Shown in pieces: positions 25,579 through 28,012 of a stretch of DNA of 28,012 nucleotides. The notes below the pieces were generated by a model. The model was not told the DNA's origin, ran no database searches, and saw only the letters and a list, made by a program, of their open reading frames with translations. Numbering within the stretch: the stretch's first letter is position 1; each line of letters opens with the position of its first letter. Made by a program: the position numbers and the translations under genes. The DNA is taken from the NCBI GenBank assembly GCA_016703265.1, contig JADJCK010000017.1, positions 1 to 28,012 on the forward strand, given 5' to 3'. This stretch comes from a bacterium (GTDB lineage: Bacteria; Krumholzibacteriota; Krumholzibacteriia; LZORAL124-64-63).

Positions 25579-25950
25579 TCAACCGCGCATGCCCAGCGCC
25601 ATGCCGCCGAAATAGGGGACAAGCCAGAAGATCCAGACGACCAGGCTGTAGCGGTGGAAGCCGGCGCGGTCGGCTTCACTGCCCCGCCGCGCGACCCGGG
25701 TGGCCCAGATGGCGTGGGCCAGCATCAGCCACAGGGCCAGCTGGCCGGTCAGGGTGTGGGGGTCGCGCAGGTCGAAGGGGCCTTCGGCCAGGGCGTGCAT
25801 CGCCAGGGTGCCGCTGATGTCGAAGGCCAGGCCCATCCAGAACGCAACTACATGCCACGGCTTGAGATAGCGTGCCAGGCGCTCGGCCCAGACCCCGATC
25901 GAATAGAAAACCAGGGCCAGGCTGATGAGGGTGGTCGAGACGATGACCGT
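25579..25950 (-). CDS. HsmA/TIGR03987-like four-helix membrane protein, start codon unclear
   Basis: The C-terminal 123 codons give a compact membrane protein with the recognisable pattern LISLALVFYSIGVWAER, RYLKPWHVVAFWMGLAFD, LALWLMLAHAIWATRVA and HRYSLVVWIFWLVPYFGGM. I recognise it as the HsmA/TIGR03987 family, small integral membrane proteins of unknown role. Length and four helices fit the family. No ATG, GTG or TTG occurs in frame near the expected start. GAGGAG lies six bases before an ACG at 25950, so either ACG is used or a base is wrong there. The frame stays open upstream, but that part is Pro/Arg-rich, overlaps the helicase upstream region and is not convincing. It is divergent from the DEAD-box gene. 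Confidence 0.7.
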   Translation of the reverse strand, partial: TVIVSTTLISLALVFYSIGVWAERLARYLKPWHVVAFWMGLAFDISGTLAMHALAEGPFDLRDPHTLTGQLALWLMLAHAIWATRVARRGSEADRAGFHRYSLVVWIFWLVPYFGGMALGMRG

Positions 25951-25983
25951 GACGGGCTCCTCGTGCGGGCCGCCGGCGGCGGC

Positions 25984-26005
25984 GGGGCGGGGGGCGGGGT
26001 ATGGG
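25984..26005 (+). other. G-quadruplex-forming motif
   Basis: Four G-runs of 4, 6, 4 and 3 bases with loops C, C and TAT fit the canonical G4 pattern on the plus strand. It lies between the HsmA-like coding region and the possible helicase promoter. Confidence 0.6.
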
Positions 26006-26034
26006 TTGCTCCGCTGTGCCGGGTCGGCTACCTT
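26006..26034 (+). promoter_or_regulatory. Possible promoter of the DEAD-box helicase gene
   Basis: TTGCTC (26006-26011) and TACCTT (26029-26034) are 17 bases apart, directly after the G4 motif. The -10 is weak, and a leader of about 165 bases would result. Confidence 0.35.
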
Positions 26035-26206
26035 ATGGCCCGGAGCTTGCTTTGTCCGAACCGGATGATCAAGCTCAGGAATGTGGGCGGCCGTTCGGGC
26101 CCCCATTGGCACCCGCGATGTCCAGTCTGCTTCTCGGCTTTGGTTCGTCCTGAGCTCCCTCCGAGACCAAGCTGCTGTGGCTCCCGGAACAACGAGACAG
26201 GAATAC

Positions 26207-27430
26207 ATGACCCCGATGACAACCACGGGACCAAAAACCTTCGCCGACCTGGGACTGAGTGAGCCCGTCCTGCGTGCACTCGCGGACTGCGGCTACCAGG
26301 AACCCACCCCCATCCAGTTGGCCGCCATCCCGCTCGTAAGCGCCAGGCGCGACGTGCTGGCCACGGCCCAGACGGGCACCGGCAAGACGGCGGCATTCAT
26401 GCTGCCGGTGATCGAAGACATCGCCAAGCGCCCCAAGTACGCCGGCGACACGCCGCTGGCGCTGGTGCTGGCCCCCACGCGCGAACTGGCCCTGCAGATC
26501 GAGGAGAATGTCCGCGCCTACGGCCGCTATGTGGGCACGCGCACCGCGGTGCTGCTGGGCGGCGTCAACTCCGGCCCGCAGATCGACAAGCTGCGCCGCG
26601 GCGTCGACATCGTCATCGCCACGCCGGGCCGCCTCATCGACCTCGTCAAGCAGGGCGCCGTATCGCTCGCCGATGTCGAGTTCCTCATCCTCGACGAGGC
26701 CGACCGCATGCTCGACCTCGGCTTCGTGCACGACGTGCGCTGGATCGCCGACCGCGTGCCCCGCCCGCGCCAGACGCTGTGTTTCTCGGCGACGGTCTCG
26801 GCCGGCGTCCGCAGCCTGGCCTCGACGATGCAGGTCGACGCGCAGACCGTCTCGGTGGCGCCGCCCGCTGCGGTGGCCGACCATCTCGAGCAGCAGGTGA
26901 TGTTCGTGCAGAAGGCCCACAAGCTGGACCTGCTGATGGACCTGCTGAAGGAGAACGTCGGCGGCCGCATGCTCGTCTTCACCGCGACGAAGGTGGCGGC
27001 CATTACCGTGGCCCGCCAACTGGAGCTGCGCGGCCTGAAGGTGGGCGCCATCCACGCCAACAAGTCGCAGAGCCAGCGCCAGAACGCGCTCGAGGCGTTC
27101 GGCAAGGGCAAGGTCGACGTGCTCGTGGCCACCGACATCGTGGCCCGCGGCATCGACGTCGAGGACATCACGCACGTGATCAACACGAAGCTGCCGGATG
27201 GCGGAGAACTTCGTCCACCGCATCGGCCGCGCCGCGCGCGCCGGCCCGCGGCGGCATGCCATCGCCCTGTGCGGCATCAGGGACGATGCCCCAGCTGCGC
27301 GGCATCGAAGGCGCCTGCTCGAGGCCGCTGCTGGTCCGCGACGACCACCGCTGGCCCGCCGAGGACGTCGCCCGGCCTGCCTGGCCGCCTCCGAGCGCGC
27401 CACTGCCAGCGGGCGAAGGCGGGAAGAGTG
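26207..27430 (+). pseudogene. DEAD-box RNA helicase (RhlE-like) with frameshifted 3' third
   Basis: The start at 26207 follows AGGA. The first frame has the Q motif (FADLGL ... YQEPTPIQ), motif I AQTGTGKT (K60), PTRELALQ, TPGRLID, the DEAD box (163-166), SAT (194-196) and motif V ARGIDVEDITHVIN. After NTKLPD at about 27200 the frame is lost. The next frame carries AENFVHRIGRAARAG (motif VI) to ALCGIRDD. A third frame then carries MPQLRGIEG and VRDDHRWPAEDV. Each step fits loss of about two bases: LPDVAENF would need GATGTGGCG where GATGGCG is seen, and DEMPQL would need GACGAGATG where GACGATG is seen. No stop is found before the terminator at 27432. ATP-dependent RNA unwinding in ribosome assembly or RNA decay would be its normal role. 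It is either a decaying gene or an error-rich assembly. Confidence 0.88.
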
Positions 27431-27431
27431 G

Positions 27432-27465
27432 AAGTGGGCGCCGATCAGCGCCCACTTTGTCGTTT
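27432..27465 (+). terminator. Terminator after the DEAD-box gene
   Basis: AAGTGGGCGC (27432-27441) pairs perfectly with GCGCCCACTT (27448-27457) around a CGATCA loop. TTGTCGTTTG follows. Confidence 0.85.
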
Positions 27466-27490
27466 GTGGCGGCCTCGGCGACGTCGTTCG

Positions 27491-27508
27491 ACTTGCGCCG
27501 GCGCAAGT
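27491..27508. repeat. 18-bp perfect palindrome, copy 2 (possible operator)
   Basis: The sequence is identical to the palindrome at 15801-15818, including the GTTCG before it. Here it overlaps the -35 box of the next promoter, a position where a bound repressor or activator could act. Confidence 0.75.
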
Positions 27509-27520
27509 GCGGCGTATGCT
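27493..27520 (+). promoter_or_regulatory. Promoter of the last gene, overlapping the palindrome
   Basis: TTGCGC (27493-27498), inside the palindrome, and TATGCT (27515-27520) are 16 bases apart. They lie after the helicase terminator and about 30 bases before the GTG start. Confidence 0.6.
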
Positions 27521-27548
27521 GGTCGCCAACCTTATGCAGGAGGGTATC

Positions 27549-28012
27549 GTGTTTTCCCACGAATGCTCACGGGTTATGGCTCGATCCACCGCGGCGATCG
27601 CGTGTTGGCTGCTGGTCGCCGGGGTGGCCGCCGGACAGCCGATCGTTATCCTCGAGCAGCCGGTTCGGGTGACCGCCACGCCCCAGGACCCGACACCGGG
27701 CGGAGGCTGGTACCTCTTCGACCTCGCGGTCGAGTACGGCGACCAGCGCTGCGATCTGGTGACGGCTGTCCTTGTACCGGGTGATGAGGGTGAACGCCTG
27801 GCCTGGGAGCACCTGAGACGGACGATCGGCTGGAAGGGCGATTACCTGTTCGTGCTGTCCGAGTGCGGCGCCGGGAAACACCTGGAAATGCGCCAGCGAA
27901 GCCGTATTCATGCTGCGCGACGAGCGCCTGGTCGCGCTCGGCTCGCTGCTTGCGCGCGGACCGGCGCATCCCGGCGAGAGTGATGAGATCGGCACCAGCT
28001 ACAGGTATGGGG
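27549..28012 (+). CDS. Secreted protein of unknown function, 3' end outside the window, frameshifted
   Basis: The GTG start at 27549 has AGGAGG six bases upstream. The N-terminus (VFSHECSRVMARSTAAIACWLLVAGVAAGQP) is a Sec signal peptide; a shorter start at the internal ATG (27576) would keep it. The mature part reads PIVILEQPVRVTATPQD, GWYLFDLAVEYGDQRC and WKGDYLFVLSECGAG. After that the frame becomes Arg-rich and would stop at TGA 27981-27983. Dropping one A from the AAA at 27876-27878 gives CGAGNTWKCASEAVFMLRD, then ALGSLLARG, and keeps the frame open to the window end. This is far more protein-like. The gene is thus probably one longer ORF with an insertion. No family is recognised. Its promoter contains the 18-bp palindrome, so it may be regulated. 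Confidence 0.65.

Overview
The window reads as high-GC chromosomal DNA (about two thirds G+C by eye) from a Gram-negative, partly anaerobic heterotroph. An outer-membrane phospholipase A shows that there is an outer membrane. Several secreted proteins carry lipoprotein or Sec signals, and three end in FlgD-like Ig modules of the PNPFNP...WDG...PSGLYF type. A tricorn-type protease, HAF repeats and a pyruvate:ferredoxin oxidoreductase (PFOR) add to this picture. The mix resembles uncultured FCB-group lineages such as Eisenbacteria or Krumholzibacteriota; that placement is inference. I see no rRNA, tRNA, CRISPR array, transposase, phage gene or origin.

Layout. 1-1189: the 3' part of pldA, then a terC gene that lost an internal segment. 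1191-3575 (minus strand): a two-gene operon of an ADP-ribosylglycohydrolase-like protein followed by a class V aminotransferase. 3723-6980: a tricorn-type protease. 7176-8881: a caspase-fold lipoprotein and a second small lipoprotein. 8889-15321: a 3.2-kb tandem duplication; each copy has its own promoter, leader and gene for a secreted protein of about 1010 residues with a FlgD-like C-terminus. The second copy carries a one-base frameshift in a G6 run. 15341-15784: a GNAT acetyltransferase. 15911-17140 (minus): a lipoprotein with a putative-Ig C-terminus. 17535-22169: an unusually long PFOR. 22607 leftwards (minus): a three-helix membrane protein with a strong promoter and no visible stop codon. 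22909-24564: a secreted HAF-repeat protein. 24647-25348 (minus): a secreted protein of unknown function. 25579-25950 (minus): an HsmA/TIGR03987-like membrane protein without a standard start codon. 26207-27430: a DEAD-box helicase broken by small indels. 27549-end: a secreted protein, cut by the window edge and also frameshifted.

How the genes work together. About half of them encode exported or envelope proteins, so this is mainly an envelope/secretome neighbourhood around one central-metabolism enzyme. The clearest operon is the ADP-ribosylhydrolase/aminotransferase pair. Most other genes look singly transcribed, with their own terminators or sigma-70-like promoters. An 18-bp perfect palindrome occurs twice, 11.7 kb apart; one copy overlaps a -35 element, so it may be an operator or a small dispersed repeat.

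Caution. At least five genes carry small indels or lack a proper start or stop, several of them beside homopolymers. The pattern may come from sequencing or assembly error rather than biology, so I treat the disrupted genes as probable single genes with uncertain integrity.
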